Below are positions 1 through 8,520 of a DNA stretch of 64,000 nt, in pieces (the first letter of the stretch is position 1; each line of letters opens with the position of its first letter). Source of the DNA: DAOUKH01 sp965219875 (lineage in GTDB: Bacteria; Chloroflexota; Dehalococcoidia; SHYB01); the NCBI GenBank assembly GCA_965219875.1, contig CBDCOW010000001.1, positions 620,001 to 684,000 on the forward strand, written 5' to 3'. The notes under the pieces are model-generated. The model was not told the DNA's origin, ran no database searches, and saw only the letters and a list, made by a program, of their open reading frames with translations. Both the position numbers and the translations under genes were made by a program.

Positions 1-608
1 GCGCTCGTCAGCACCGCCTTCCGTATCAGTCCCGACTCCCCGTCCACTCCCAGGTGCGCCTTGTAGCCAAAGTGGGCCGCGCCCCCTTTCCGCGTCCATC
101 CCGCGTCGGGGTCGGTCGCGCTCCGCGCCCCAGGGCCTTCCTCCACCGACGGCCGCCGCGCCTGCGCCTTCACGATCGTCGCGTCGAGGAGCGTGCCCTT
201 CTTCACCAGCAGCCGCTGCTCCTCAAACTGGCGGTTCACTTCGGTGAACAGCCGCTCGGTGAGCCCCCGTTCGGTCAACGCCTTCCGGAACCGACTGATC
301 GTCGAGTGGTCCGGCGTCCCGTCCGTCCAGCCCAGGTTCACGAATCGGCGGAAAGAGATCCGGTCCCGTAACGCCTCCTCCATCGCCGGGTCCGACGCGG
401 TGTACCACTGCTGCAGCAGCGCGATCTTCACCATCGTCAGCGGGGGGTAGCCCGGCCTGCCCTCCGGTGCCGCGTGCACCTCTCCTACCACCTTCCCGAT
501 CCGTTCCCAGTCCAGCATCGCGTCGATCCGTTCTAGCGTCTTGTTCGTCCCAAGCCCTTCCGGCACAAAGGCGTCCACGAATGTTGGCAGACCGGTCTGC
601 TGGTGCAT
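1..608 (-). CDS. IS5-family transposase, C-terminal part beyond the window edge
   Basis: Reading the minus strand from the ATG at 608 gives about 202 uninterrupted codons that run off the left edge. The N-terminal half has the DUF772-type pattern of IS5 transposases (PGYPPLTMVKIALLQQWY, then RISFRRFVNLGW and DHSTISRFRKAL). The first DDE aspartate region follows (GTLLDATIVKA, with D near residue 143). The remaining catalytic D and E lie outside the window. The start at 608 is preceded by GGAGGG four bases upstream; an in-frame ATG at 620 is possible but has no such site. The element's right end should lie in 609-930, where I could not identify a terminal inverted repeat with confidence. The protein would cut and paste its own element. 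No frameshift is visible in the part present. Confidence 0.88.
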   Translation of the reverse strand, partial: MHQQTGLPTFVDAFVPEGLGTNKTLERIDAMLDWERIGKVVGEVHAAPEGRPGYPPLTMVKIALLQQWYTASDPAMEEALRDRISFRRFVNLGWTDGTPDHSTISRFRKALTERGLTERLFTEVNRQFEEQRLLVKKGTLLDATIVKAQARRPSVEEGPGARSATDPDAGWTRKGGAAHFGYKAHLGVDGESGLIRKAVLTS

Positions 609-660
609 GCTTCCCTCCATCCGAGCGCTGCCCTCTACTCTGCCCCGCCCGTCCAGTTTT

Positions 661-752
661 GCAAAGGTCTCCAACGGGAGAAGAGGCAAGACTTCCCGGC
701 CCCACCATGCTTGAGCCCTCGGGCGGGTTGCGCAAAGGTCTCCAGTGGGAGA
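661..752. repeat. Two copies of dispersed repeat GCAAAGGTCTCC
   Basis: Copies at 661-680 and 732-752 share GCAAAGGTCTCC, then two or three variable bases and GGGAG. The same unit, often extended to GGTTACGCAAAGGTCTCC, recurs in either orientation at about 34.2, 42.6, 42.8, 42.9 and 46.0-46.1 kb. These are intergenic repeats of unknown function. Confidence 0.75.
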
Positions 753-912
753 GGGCGTTGAGACCCCCGCCGCGACTGTCCCATCCGCGGTAGGCCTGAT
801 CGGCCTCGCGTGTTACGCCACCATGGCCGGCGGGTCGTCCGGCGGACGCGGGGACGGCCGTTGGGGCCGCCTGAGTAAAGAACATACGTTCGCTAAGGTA
901 ACGATAAACCCC

Positions 913-931
913 CTTGACAAGCCCTGTCAAG
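913..931. promoter_or_regulatory. Perfect inverted repeat, possible operator
   Basis: CTTGACA, five bases, then TGTCAAG forms a perfect 7-bp inverted repeat with 5-bp spacer. It lies about 100 bp before the tautomerase start and contains a consensus -35 hexamer (TTGACA at 914-919). I find no good -10 at normal spacing, so an operator is as likely as a promoter. Confidence 0.35.
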
Positions 932-1032
932 TATCATTTCGCCCCGAAATCCGTTTTCGCGGGGAATCCGTCAAGTATGATGGAGAGAGAAAATCCGCCG
1001 CCTTCTCCGCGGCCTCTCGAAGGAGACCCCCA

Positions 1033-1218
1033 ATGCCCATCATCCGAGTCGAAATGTGGAGCGGCCGGACCAAAGACCAGAAAGCCGAGCTCGCCGAAGC
1101 CCTCACCGACGCCATGGTCCGCATCGGCAACACCTCCGCCGACCACACCATCGTCGTCTTCCAAAGCATTGACAAGGAGGACTGGGCGGAAGGCGGCAAG
1201 CTGGCTTCGGAGCTGTGA
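1033..1218 (+). CDS. 4-oxalocrotonate tautomerase family protein (61 aa)
   Basis: This 61-residue protein begins Met-Pro-Ile-Ile-Arg, so after Met removal Pro1 would be the catalytic base of the tautomerase superfamily. The length is normal for single-domain 4-OT proteins (about 60-70 aa), which act as cytoplasmic hexamers on enol/keto dienoates. The start is fixed by AAGGAG at 1019-1024 and by the need for Pro at position 2. The motif around ADHTIVVFQSIDKEDWAEGG matches the usual C-terminal strand and loop. There is no same-strand operon partner directly upstream. The role here is unknown; catabolic use is an inference from the surrounding genes. Confidence 0.85.
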   Translation: MPIIRVEMWSGRTKDQKAELAEALTDAMVRIGNTSADHTIVVFQSIDKEDWAEGGKLASEL

Positions 1219-1355
1219 CTCGGCGCCTCCCCTCCCGGGGTCCGCCTTAAACCTCAACCCTCTCTGGGGGAGACTGAGAGAAGGCACGCGCCCCCAGGCG
1301 CACGGGCGCCCGCGGGGCGCCCCGTTTGCAGGTTCCGCGGAAGAAGGGCCGAGCC

Positions 1356-3008
1356 ATGGCCGAACACTACCGGGCGAGCTTCACGATCGAAGGGCCGGAG
1401 GCGCGTGGGCTGCCGCTGCTGGAGCAGGCGGCCCACGCGGTCCGCAGTTGGGCTTGGGAGCAGTTCGGCCAGCCTGAAGCGGATGCGTCGGTGGAGCAGT
1501 GGGAGGGCGACAACGGGACGCTGCGCATTGAGGCCGACCGGCTGGAGGAGGCGGGTTTCTTTGCGTTGTCCTGGGAGCAGCCTACCGCGTGGCTGCTTGA
1601 GTTCCGTCTCGCGACGCAGGGTGAAGCGGTCGAGGTGGAAGTCGAGGTCCAGGGGCCAAGCGAGGGCGCCGACGACCTCCATGCCGGACCGCCGCGAGCG
1701 CTGCTCGACGCCCTGCTTGACCGGTTCGAGTGCCGGAGCGACGGGCGGCGGCTCTCGACCCAGGCGGCGTGGGTGGAGCCGGAGGACGCAGCCGACTTTG
1801 TTCGCGATACGGTGTTCGGCCGTGAGCGACGAATGCCGTTGGTGGTCGTAACCGAAGACCGTTCCGGCCGGAGCGTAGTAAGCGCGGACCATTTGCAGAC
1901 TCGTCTTCTCGGGCTGGCAAGGGTGGTCGGCTACGATGCCGAGACGGCTGAAGCGGTGAACAAGGAGTTAGAGGCGCCAGTCCAGTCGGGGGCAGGCTAT
2001 CCACTGGTGCGGGTGAACGAGCGCGTGCATGAGAAGATCGGCGACGACTACAGGCTCGCCTCGTGGACCAACTACTACAAATGGCTCAACGCTCAACTGG
2101 CGTGCTTCGCGGGAGCAGTGCGGGTCTATTTCCCCGGGTGCTCCGTAGGCGACGAGTCATGGAAGCACCGGTATTGGCCCATGGAGCGGGTCCGCACGGC
2201 GGGGCGCAAGTTCTGGGTCGAGTTACGGGATGCCTGCATGTCCTCGTTTCCGGCAGGGCCTCGAATCTACGACGAGGTCTTGCGGCGCATCCGCAGGCTG
2301 GAGCACGAACAACTCCTGGAGGAACGGCGCCAGAATTCGGAGACCGAAGAGCTTCTCAACGAATGGCGAGATGGGCTCGCCGAATATGAGGAACGCGAGG
2401 TCGAGCATCAGCAGGCTAAGGCGCGGCTACAGTCGGAAGTCAAGGAGAGGGACGCGCAGATCCAACGGCTCATGGTGGATAACCATGAACTCAGCCGTCA
2501 GTTGCGCGACCCCGACTTCGGTTCCGCCGTGGAGGAGTCTGACCATGACTGGGTTGACCGCCCGGCGAGGCAGGAGACCCTGTTAGGCGCCGTGCGTGAG
2601 GCCAAGAAACTGAAAGGGTTGAAGTTTCTTCCCAGTGCGAGTGAGTCCGCTAAGGGATCACTGTACCAGGGGCCGAGACGGTTGCAGAACGTACGACGGG
2701 TGTTTGGGAAGATGGCGGAGTGCGCCCAAACGCGGGCGCGAGGTCAGCTAGGGAAGACCGTAGCGGGCTGGTTCGCTGACGAGAAAATCGACTATGCGCC
2801 CTTCGAGAGCGAGGCGACGATGAACAAGTTTGGCTATCAACGACGGTTCTTCGACGCTGGCCGCTGGGTGGAAATGCAGGAGCACATCAAGTTGGGGAAG
2901 GGCGGCCCGGAAACATCCCTGCGGATTCACTTCTGCTGGAGCGACGATGACGAGGTGTTACTGGTGGGGCACGTCGGGCGGCATCTGGACATAGTGTCGT
3001 CGGGCTGA
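1356..3008 (+). CDS. Uncharacterised 550-aa protein with coiled coil and conserved-looking C-terminal domain
   Basis: I do not recognise a characterised family. In order: an N-terminal alpha/beta region (1-160) with many Glu and Trp; a segment around 160-265 starting PLVVVTED and including FAGAVRVYFPG; a long charged coiled coil (about 305-385, rich in E, R and Q); then a compact C-terminal domain (about 410-545) ending in RIHFCW and VGHVGRHL. From memory, the middle and final motifs resemble large uncharacterised proteins seen in mobile or defence regions, but I cannot verify this. The ATG at 1356 is chosen over the TTG at 1326 because a purine-rich AAGAAGGG lies upstream. No signal peptide or membrane segment. 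It stands alone between an IS element and an SDR gene. Confidence 0.7.
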   Translation: MAEHYRASFTIEGPEARGLPLLEQAAHAVRSWAWEQFGQPEADASVEQWEGDNGTLRIEADRLEEAGFFALSWEQPTAWLLEFRLATQGEAVEVEVEVQGPSEGADDLHAGPPRALLDALLDRFECRSDGRRLSTQAAWVEPEDAADFVRDTVFGRERRMPLVVVTEDRSGRSVVSADHLQTRLLGLARVVGYDAETAEAVNKELEAPVQSGAGYPLVRVNERVHEKIGDDYRLASWTNYYKWLNAQLACFAGAVRVYFPGCSVGDESWKHRYWPMERVRTAGRKFWVELRDACMSSFPAGPRIYDEVLRRIRRLEHEQLLEERRQNSETEELLNEWRDGLAEYEEREVEHQQAKARLQSEVKERDAQIQRLMVDNHELSRQLRDPDFGSAVEESDHDWVDRPARQETLLGAVREAKKLKGLKFLPSASESAKGSLYQGPRRLQNVRRVFGKMAECAQTRARGQLGKTVAGWFADEKIDYAPFESEATMNKFGYQRRFFDAGRWVEMQEHIKLGKGGPETSLRIHFCWSDDDEVLLVGHVGRHLDIVSSG

Positions 3009-3143
3009 ACCGCACAGGCTTGGCGGAGAGGGTCGCCCTCTAGCGCCGGCACGCCCGGCGGCGCGTGGGCTTCCGATGCCTTTCCGATTCAGCCCTGGCG
3101 CATGAGGGTCCCTGGCCCAAGGTCCGTTCCGTCGAGTATTGTT

Positions 3144-3161
3144 CCTGATGTCGCAATCAGG
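3144..3161. promoter_or_regulatory. Short inverted repeat upstream of SDR
   Basis: CCTGAT-GTCGCA-ATCAGG forms a perfect 6-bp inverted repeat about 80 bp before the SDR start. It could be a small hairpin or an operator; nothing else supports either. Confidence 0.25.
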
Positions 3162-3242
3162 CTTGGGGCCGGAGGGACGGGCCGGCGCCGCAGCGTTGGC
3201 GCAACGCAATCCTTGTCCGAAGGAGCCGAAGGAGATTGTCCG

Positions 3243-4046
3243 ATGGGAAAGCTTGATGGAAAGGTAGCCATCGTCACCGGTGGCGGCGGATGGCTCGGTT
3301 GCGGGATCGTGTTGGCGCTGGCGAAAGAAGGGGCGAAGGTCGCGATAGCGGATATCGACGAGAAGGCCGCGGCGTCCGTTGCCGAACAGGTGCGGAAGCT
3401 CGGAGGGGATTCCCTCGCCGCGCCCTGCGACGTGGCCGACAACGATCAAGTGAAGAGGATGGTTGGCGAGGTCGCAGGGCAGCTTGGGCCCCCGCGCATC
3501 CTCGTGAACGCGGCACAGAGCTGGGACATGGCGACGCCAACCCACGAGGGGTGGTCGACCATCGAGTCCGTGACCGAGCAACAGTGGGACGCCTTCTACC
3601 AGTCCGGGATGAAGTCGACCTTGTACTGCTGCCGGGCCGTGCTCCCATATATGAAGGACGGCGGCGGTAAGATCGTCAACTTCGGCTCGATCACCGGCCT
3701 CGAAGGGTGGGAAGGGACCGCCGACTATAACGTGACGAAGGAGGCGGTCCGAGGCTTCAGCCGAACGGCGGCCCGAGAGTGGGGCAAATATCAGATCAAC
3801 GTGAACGTCATCTGCCCGTCGGCGCTGACGCCGTCGAAGATCGAAGCGGCTTTCGGCAGGGACTCCCAACAGGCAAAGGGCAGGAGGAAGTTCATAGAGG
3901 ACTGGACGGCGAAGCTTCCCTTGCGTCGAGTTGGGGACCCGGAGAGAGACATCGGCCGCGCCGTCGTTTTCCTCGCCAGCGAGGACTCCGATTTCATCAC
4001 CGGCCAAACACTCAACGTGGATGGCGGCGCCCATATGCCGAGCTGA
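3243..4046 (+). CDS. Short-chain dehydrogenase/reductase (267 aa)
   Basis: Classical SDR with cofactor motif TGGGGWLG (residues 12-19) and catalytic Ser149, Tyr162 and Lys166 (YNVTK). It ends in the usual DSDFITGQTLNVDGG. The NNAG motif is changed to NAAQ, a tolerated variant. The length (267 aa) is typical. It should oxidise or reduce a small alcohol/ketone with NAD(P) in the cytoplasm; the substrate is not deducible. The start at 3243 is supported by AAGGAG at 3229-3234; the frame is open further upstream but without SDR-like sequence. It converges with the dppBC operon, with one base between the two stop codons. Confidence 0.9.
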   Translation: MGKLDGKVAIVTGGGGWLGCGIVLALAKEGAKVAIADIDEKAAASVAEQVRKLGGDSLAAPCDVADNDQVKRMVGEVAGQLGPPRILVNAAQSWDMATPTHEGWSTIESVTEQQWDAFYQSGMKSTLYCCRAVLPYMKDGGGKIVNFGSITGLEGWEGTADYNVTKEAVRGFSRTAAREWGKYQINVNVICPSALTPSKIEAAFGRDSQQAKGRRKFIEDWTAKLPLRRVGDPERDIGRAVVFLASEDSDFITGQTLNVDGGAHMPS

Positions 4047-4047
4047 G

Positions 4048-4950
4048 CTAGAGCTGTCGCAGACTCGGGTCCAGCGCGTCGCGGAGCCAGTCGCCCAGCA
4101 TGTTGAAGGACACCACGACGAGCATGATCGCGATGCCGGGGAAGATGGACATCCACCACAGGGTGTCGATGAAGTTGCGCCCATCGGACACCATGCCTCC
4201 CCAACTTGGGGTTGGCGGCGGGACTCCGACTCCGAGGAAGCTGAGCGATGCGATCGCAAGTATGGCCCACCCGACTTGAAGGGTCGAAAGCACGACGATG
4301 CTGTTCAGCACGTTGGGCAACAGGTGCACGAAGATGATGCGGGTCGATGAAGCCCCGGCGACGCGGGCAAGGGCCACGAAGTCCCGTTGCTTCCATGACA
4401 GTACGTCGCCTCTGATCAACCTCGCGTAGCGCGCCCAGAGGATGATGCTCAACACCGTCACCACCATCCAATAGCCGGGGCCCAGCGTCAACGCCAGGGT
4501 GAGGCCTATCAGGATACCGGGGATCGCGAGCCAGACGTCGACGGTCCGCATGATGAGCGCATCGACCCATCCCCCACGATATCCGGCGATCAGTCCCAGG
4601 GCGGTGCCGACGAGTCCCCCGAGCAGGATCGAGAGGAAGGCGATGGATAGGGAGGTGCGACTCCCGACGATGATCCGCGACAGGATGTCCCGGCCCTGGC
4701 GGTCGGTGCCCAGCAGATTGGTGAAACTCCCGTCCTCGGTCCACGCCGGCGGCAGCTCCCGGGCGACCAGGTCCGTTCTGGTCGCGTTGTGCGGGGCGAT
4801 CCATGACGACAAGATGGCCACTACCAAGATGACGAGGAGGATTCCTCCGGGCACCTTGGGAACGGACTTCAACCCGCCGAGGGCCCTGCGCCAGTCCCCC
4901 AGCACCGCCGAGAGCGGCCGATTGACGATCGAGTCTTCTGTTCCGGTCAC
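4048..4950 (-). CDS. dppC: ABC transporter permease, DppC/OppC type
   Basis: 300-aa inner-membrane permease of the dipeptide/oligopeptide/nickel family. A cytoplasmic N-terminus leads into TM1 (GGILLVILVVAILSSWIAP). The DppC-type loop GTDRQGRDILSRIIVGSRTSL follows, then TM2-6 with the EAA-like loop around ALARVAGASSTRIIFVHLLPN, which contacts the ATPases. It ends with the typical LRDALDPSLR. It starts with GTG at 4950, overlapping the dppB stop by 4 bp (GTGA), so it is translationally coupled. No substrate-binding protein or ATPase is encoded next to it. Confidence 0.92.
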   Translation of the reverse strand: MTGTEDSIVNRPLSAVLGDWRRALGGLKSVPKVPGGILLVILVVAILSSWIAPHNATRTDLVARELPPAWTEDGSFTNLLGTDRQGRDILSRIIVGSRTSLSIAFLSILLGGLVGTALGLIAGYRGGWVDALIMRTVDVWLAIPGILIGLTLALTLGPGYWMVVTVLSIILWARYARLIRGDVLSWKQRDFVALARVAGASSTRIIFVHLLPNVLNSIVVLSTLQVGWAILAIASLSFLGVGVPPPTPSWGGMVSDGRNFIDTLWWMSIFPGIAIMLVVVSFNMLGDWLRDALDPSLRQL

Positions 4951-5861
4951 ACCCTAATCCGCGGGTCCAAGAGGACGTACAGAATGTCGACAAGGAAGTT
5001 GATGGCGATGACGAGCGCGATCCAGGTGAGCACGACGATTTGGAGCAACGGAAAATCTCTGAAGAGCACCGCTTCATATGCGAGACGTCCGAGACCCGGC
5101 CAGGCGAACACGACCTCGATGGTCACCGCGGCGCCCACGATGATCCCATACATGAATCCGATGAAAGTTACGACCGGGATCAACGCGTTGCGAAAGGCGT
5201 GCTTCAACACGACTTTGTACTCTTTGACTCCCTTGAGACGCGCCAGCCGCATGAATTCTTGATCGAGCACTTCGAGCATGCTGGAGCGGAGCAATCGCAC
5301 GATGCCCGCGCTGGAAAACCATCCCAATGCCAGGGCGGGCAGGATGTAGTGCGTCCAACCGCCAATTCCGGCCGCGGGCGCCCATCCCAGCGCGACGGAA
5401 AACAGCAGCACGAAGAGGATTGCCATGAAGAAGGCGGGCACGGACTGGCCTATCAGCGCCACGCCCGTGGCCAGCCGGTCCCAGAAACGACCCCGGTTGA
5501 CCGCGGCCACCACGCCCAGAGGGATACCGATTCCGACGGCTACCAGCATCGCGGCCGACGCCAGCTTGAGGGAGTTGCCCAGCCGGTTGGGGACAAGCTC
5601 GCTTGCGGGGCGCAGGGTACGCAGCGACGTGCCGAAATCTCCCCGCACGGCATCCTTGAGATAGACCCAGTACTGATACAGCACGTGCCGGTCCAGGCCT
5701 TTGGCCTCAATGAGCGCCTCCCGCTCCTCCGCCGTCGCTTCGATGGGAAGGATCAGATCGACCGGATTCCCAGTGATGCGTGCGAGGAGGAAGATCACGA
5801 GGCTGGCCACGAAGAGGGCCACGACCGCCTGGATAAGACGGCTGAGTACGAACCGGATCAT
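4947..5861 (-). CDS. dppB: ABC transporter permease, DppB/OppB type
   Basis: 304-aa inner-membrane permease. It starts MIRFVLSRLIQAVVALFVASLVIFLLARI (first TM), then the DppB-type periplasmic segment with LGLDRHVLYQYWVYL, further TM helices and the EAA loop (KHAFRNALIPVVTFIG). It ends LLDPRIRV. It pairs with dppC as the pore of a dipeptide-type importer. AGGAGG lies 5' of the ATG at 5861. A strong hairpin sits 92 bp upstream, between this gene and the deacetylase, at the position where the other transporter locus in the window has a hairpin between its binding protein and dppB. Confidence 0.92.
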   Translation of the reverse strand: MIRFVLSRLIQAVVALFVASLVIFLLARITGNPVDLILPIEATAEEREALIEAKGLDRHVLYQYWVYLKDAVRGDFGTSLRTLRPASELVPNRLGNSLKLASAAMLVAVGIGIPLGVVAAVNRGRFWDRLATGVALIGQSVPAFFMAILFVLLFSVALGWAPAAGIGGWTHYILPALALGWFSSAGIVRLLRSSMLEVLDQEFMRLARLKGVKEYKVVLKHAFRNALIPVVTFIGFMYGIIVGAAVTIEVVFAWPGLGRLAYEAVLFRDFPLLQIVVLTWIALVIAINFLVDILYVLLDPRIRV

Positions 5862-5952
5862 CGCGCTAGCAGGACCTCCTCGTGCTGGCTCTTGGCAACC
5901 AGCGCCGGCCCGAAAGGCGCTTCAAGCGGGGATTATACACACCAACCACGCG

Positions 5953-5988
5953 CATAGCCGGAGGCGGCCCACGCCGCCCCCGGCTATG
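5953..5988 (-). terminator. Intercistronic hairpin upstream of dppB
   Basis: A 16-bp stem with one mismatch (CATAGCCGGAGGCGGC / GCCGCCCCCGGCTATG) and a CCAC loop. There is no T-run on either side, so it may be a leaky terminator or an mRNA-stabilising hairpin between the deacetylase and dppB. Confidence 0.55.
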
Positions 5989-6014
5989 CCTTCGAGCCGG
6001 GAGGCCTACTACTT

Positions 6015-6893
6015 CTAGCGAGGGTTCTTCTTCTTGAAGTCCTCGGCGATCTCGTTGAACGTGACGAACTTCGCCCCCGGGTGGCTCTGGACGTAGGCAA
6101 TGACCCGTTCCAGCATGAGGAGTACCTGAGGCCGTCCGCTGACGTCCGGATGGATCGTGAAGGTGAAAATGGCGTCGTCGTACTCGCGGTAGACCCAGTC
6201 GAACTGGTCGCGCCAGAGTTGCTCGATGTCGCGGGGGTTTACCCAGCCGTGGCTGTTCGCCGCCTTCTTGATGAACATCATCGGCGGTAGATCGTCCAGG
6301 TACCAACTCCCGGGGATCTCGACAATGTCCGTCTCCTGCCCGCGGACCAGCGGCTTCATCCACGTCTCGGCTGGCTGCGAGTAGTCGATCTTGGTCCAGG
6401 TGTCCCCTACCCGCGCGTAGTAACACTCATGATCGGTGTGCGACAGGCTGTGGTCGTAGGTGAAGCCGTACTTCTGGAGCAGTCCGATGGTGGCGTTGCT
6501 CACTTCCCACCATGGCGCCACGTAGCCCGTCGGCGATTCTCCGGTGTACTTCTTGATGAGGTCGATGCACTTGACGAGAATCGCCTCTTCCTGCTCCGGA
6601 GACATGGCGAGGGGGTTCTCATGGGAATACCCATGCACGCCGATTTCGTGGCCCCCCTCGACCATCATCTCGGTCTGGCGAGGGAAGGTCTCGATCGAGT
6701 GCCCGGGTGGGAACCAGGTCGTCTTGATCCCAAAATTGTCGAAGAGCTTGAGGAGCCGTGGCGTCCCGATCTCTCCGGCGAACATACCCTGGGAGATGTC
6801 GAAGGGCGAGTCCTCCCCTCCATACGAGCCGAGCTTTCCTGCAACCGCGTCCACGTCGATCCCGAATGCGCACAGAATCTGCTTCTCAGCCAT
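6015..6893 (-). CDS. Polysaccharide deacetylase family protein (allantoinase PuuE-like branch)
   Basis: 292-aa NodB-fold protein. Near the N-terminus is the metal-site Asp region (FGIDVDAVAGKLG); it continues with TWFPPGHSIETFP, GGHEIGVHGYSHENP (the HxxxH metal pair) and YVAPWWEVSNATIGLL. It ends with a long helix before the stop. This branch includes PuuE-like allantoinases and uncharacterised C-N hydrolases rather than cell-wall deacetylases; there is no signal peptide, so it is cytoplasmic. Its context with amidase and transporter genes fits hydrolysis of a small imported amide. The ATG at 6893 is chosen because AAAGGAGG sits 5 bp upstream. A decayed relative lies at 47196-47615. Confidence 0.85.
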   Translation of the reverse strand: MAEKQILCAFGIDVDAVAGKLGSYGGEDSPFDISQGMFAGEIGTPRLLKLFDNFGIKTTWFPPGHSIETFPRQTEMMVEGGHEIGVHGYSHENPLAMSPEQEEAILVKCIDLIKKYTGESPTGYVAPWWEVSNATIGLLQKYGFTYDHSLSHTDHECYYARVGDTWTKIDYSQPAETWMKPLVRGQETDIVEIPGSWYLDDLPPMMFIKKAANSHGWVNPRDIEQLWRDQFDWVYREYDDAIFTFTIHPDVSGRPQVLLMLERVIAYVQSHPGAKFVTFNEIAEDFKKKNPR

Positions 6894-6918
6894 CATGGCC
6901 TCCTTTTCAGCTTCACGG

Positions 6919-8445
6919 TCATGCTTTCTGTTCGCCCCGAACGGCGACCGGCGGATGGGCATCATGCCATCCCGTGGCCCGCTCATAGGCGTTGGCAGCC
7001 TGGAGAAGGGTGACCTCGTCGAACGGGCTGCCCATCAACTGGAAGCCGATGGGCAGCCCACCTCCCGAGAACCCGCACGGCAGGCTTATCGACGGATATC
7101 CGGTTAGGTTTCCCACCCTGTTGAGCCGTCCCAGGGCGTTTAGGACGGGGAGTTGCGCGCCCCCGGCCTGTACGTCCGTCTCCCCGCGCCTCGGCGCGAC
7201 GACGACGGTGGTCGCGAAAGCCAGGACGTGCACGTCCCGCAGCGCGCTGAGGACTTCCCGGGTCAGCGCGGACCGTGCCTTCTGGGCCCCGATATAGTCC
7301 GAGGCGGTAACGTCCCCGCCGGCGGCGAGCCGGGGCCTCATCCGCGGGTCGATCTCTTCGGCATGAGCCTCAAGGAGAGCTCCATGCGACGCGAACGCCT
7401 CTGCCCCCATCAGAGTCGCAGCCAGATCGATGGCCGTTGGGAGCGACGGGATGGAGACCTCCACGATCGCTGCGCCGAGGCCTGCGAGGGTGTCGATGGC
7501 CGCCCTCACGGCTGTCTCGACCTCGGGGTCGAGGGTGTCCCACACAAACTCACGGGGCACGCCGACTCGGAGCCCCGTCGCGCCGCCCTCGAGGCCGGTG
7601 GTGAAGTCAGGCGCCGGCAGGTCGGCCGAGGTCGGGTCCTGGGGATCGTAGCCGGCGAGGGCGTTCAGCACGAGGGCCGAGTCCGCCACCGTCCGGGCGA
7701 AGATGCTGACGTGGTCGAGCGACCAGCACAGTTGGGTCGTACCCCGCTGGCTGATGCGCCCATAGTTCGGCTTGAGGCCGACCAACCCGCAGAGCGACGC
7801 GGGGATGCGCCCGGAGCCTCCCGTATCGGTGCCCAGGGCCGCCGCGCACCCTCCCGCCGCGGTCGCGGCCGCCGAGCCTCCGCTCGAGCCCCCGCTCATC
7901 AGCTCCGGGGCCCAGGGGTTGCACGAGTCGCCATAGTGGGCGTTCTCACCGGTGGCCCCGAAGGCGAGCTCGTTCATGTTGAGCTTACCCACGATAACCG
8001 CGCCCGCGTCCTTGAGCCTTGCCACCGAAGAGGCGTCCTCATTCGGGACGTGGTGGGCCCAGACCGTCGTGCCGGACGTGGTGCGAAGGCCCTTGGTGGC
8101 GAACAGGTCCTTCAGCCCGACGGGTATTCCATGGAGCGGGCCGCGATACTCGCCGCGGGAGATCGCCCGCTCGGCTTCCCTGGCCGCCGCTTTGGCCTCA
8201 TCTCGGGCTACGGTGATGAAGGCGTTGAGGGTCTCTTCCAGCGCGTCGATGCGTTCCAGGTGGGCGTCCACGAGCTCCACTGGGGACAACTCGCGTCTCT
8301 CGATCAGAGATGAGAGCTCTGTGATGGGACGAAGGCACAGGGCTTGATGTCGTATCGGCGCCCCTCGCTTCGGCCTGCCCGTATCGGAAAGGGAGACCTT
8401 CTGACAGAGGGCGGCATGGTACTGTGCGGCTCCGCGGCTTGTCAA
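6919..8445 (-). CDS. Amidase signature family hydrolase (GatA-like)
   Basis: Amidase signature enzyme of about 475-508 aa. The Ser-cisSer-Lys triad is visible: Lys in GIPVGLKDLF, and the glycine/serine-rich SGGSSGGSAAA followed by GTDTGGSGRIPASLCG. It would hydrolyse a small amide in the cytoplasm; GatA function is unlikely because no gatB is present. The true start is unresolved. The first possible codon (TTG at 8445) coincides with a putative -35 hexamer, and no ATG or GTG follows before the conserved N-terminal region. CTG at 8340 would give the usual amidase N-terminus. It ends 25 bp before the deacetylase, so the two are probably co-transcribed with dppBC. Confidence 0.88.
   Translation of the reverse strand: MTSRGAAQYHAALCQKVSLSDTGRPKRGAPIRHQALCLRPITELSSLIERRELSPVELVDAHLERIDALEETLNAFITVARDEAKAAAREAERAISRGEYRGPLHGIPVGLKDLFATKGLRTTSGTTVWAHHVPNEDASSVARLKDAGAVIVGKLNMNELAFGATGENAHYGDSCNPWAPELMSGGSSGGSAAATAAGGCAAALGTDTGGSGRIPASLCGLVGLKPNYGRISQRGTTQLCWSLDHVSIFARTVADSALVLNALAGYDPQDPTSADLPAPDFTTGLEGGATGLRVGVPREFVWDTLDPEVETAVRAAIDTLAGLGAAIVEVSIPSLPTAIDLAATLMGAEAFASHGALLEAHAEEIDPRMRPRLAAGGDVTASDYIGAQKARSALTREVLSALRDVHVLAFATTVVVAPRRGETDVQAGGAQLPVLNALGRLNRVGNLTGYPSISLPCGFSGGGLPIGFQLMGSPFDEVTLLQAANAYERATGWHDAHPPVAVRGEQKA
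8416..8445 (-). promoter_or_regulatory. Putative promoter for amidase-deacetylase-dppBC
   Basis: On the minus strand TTGACA (8445-8440), an 18-bp spacer and TACCAT (8421-8416). The -35 is perfect and the -10 moderate. It faces the amidase and overlaps the first potential start codon, arguing for a downstream start. Confidence 0.35.
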
Positions 8446-8491
8446 CAGCGAGCCGGCCTGGCGAACGAGTCCAATGCTAGGGAAGTTCCGG

Positions 8492-8520
8492 TTGCAAGCT
8501 TTCGGTAGGTTGGGTACGGT
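8492..8520 (+). promoter_or_regulatory. Putative promoter for the LLM oxidoreductase
   Basis: TTGCAA (8492-8497), 17-bp spacer, TACGGT (8515-8520). Moderate match on both hexamers, correctly placed in the divergent region. Confidence 0.3.

Larger units (their letters stand above)
609..1032. other. Non-coding stretch between transposase and tautomerase
   Basis: I see no convincing gene here; the open frames have no recognisable protein pattern. It holds two copies of a dispersed repeat (661-680 and 732-752), a perfect short inverted repeat at 913-931, and two near-identical 13-mers at 925-937 and 968-980 sharing GTCAAGTATSAT. It also holds the right flank of the IS5 element. Confidence 0.6.

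Noticed and set aside
6919..8445. gatA (Glu-tRNA amidotransferase subunit A)
   Set aside because: No gatB nearby and the setting is catabolic; a general amidase is more likely.
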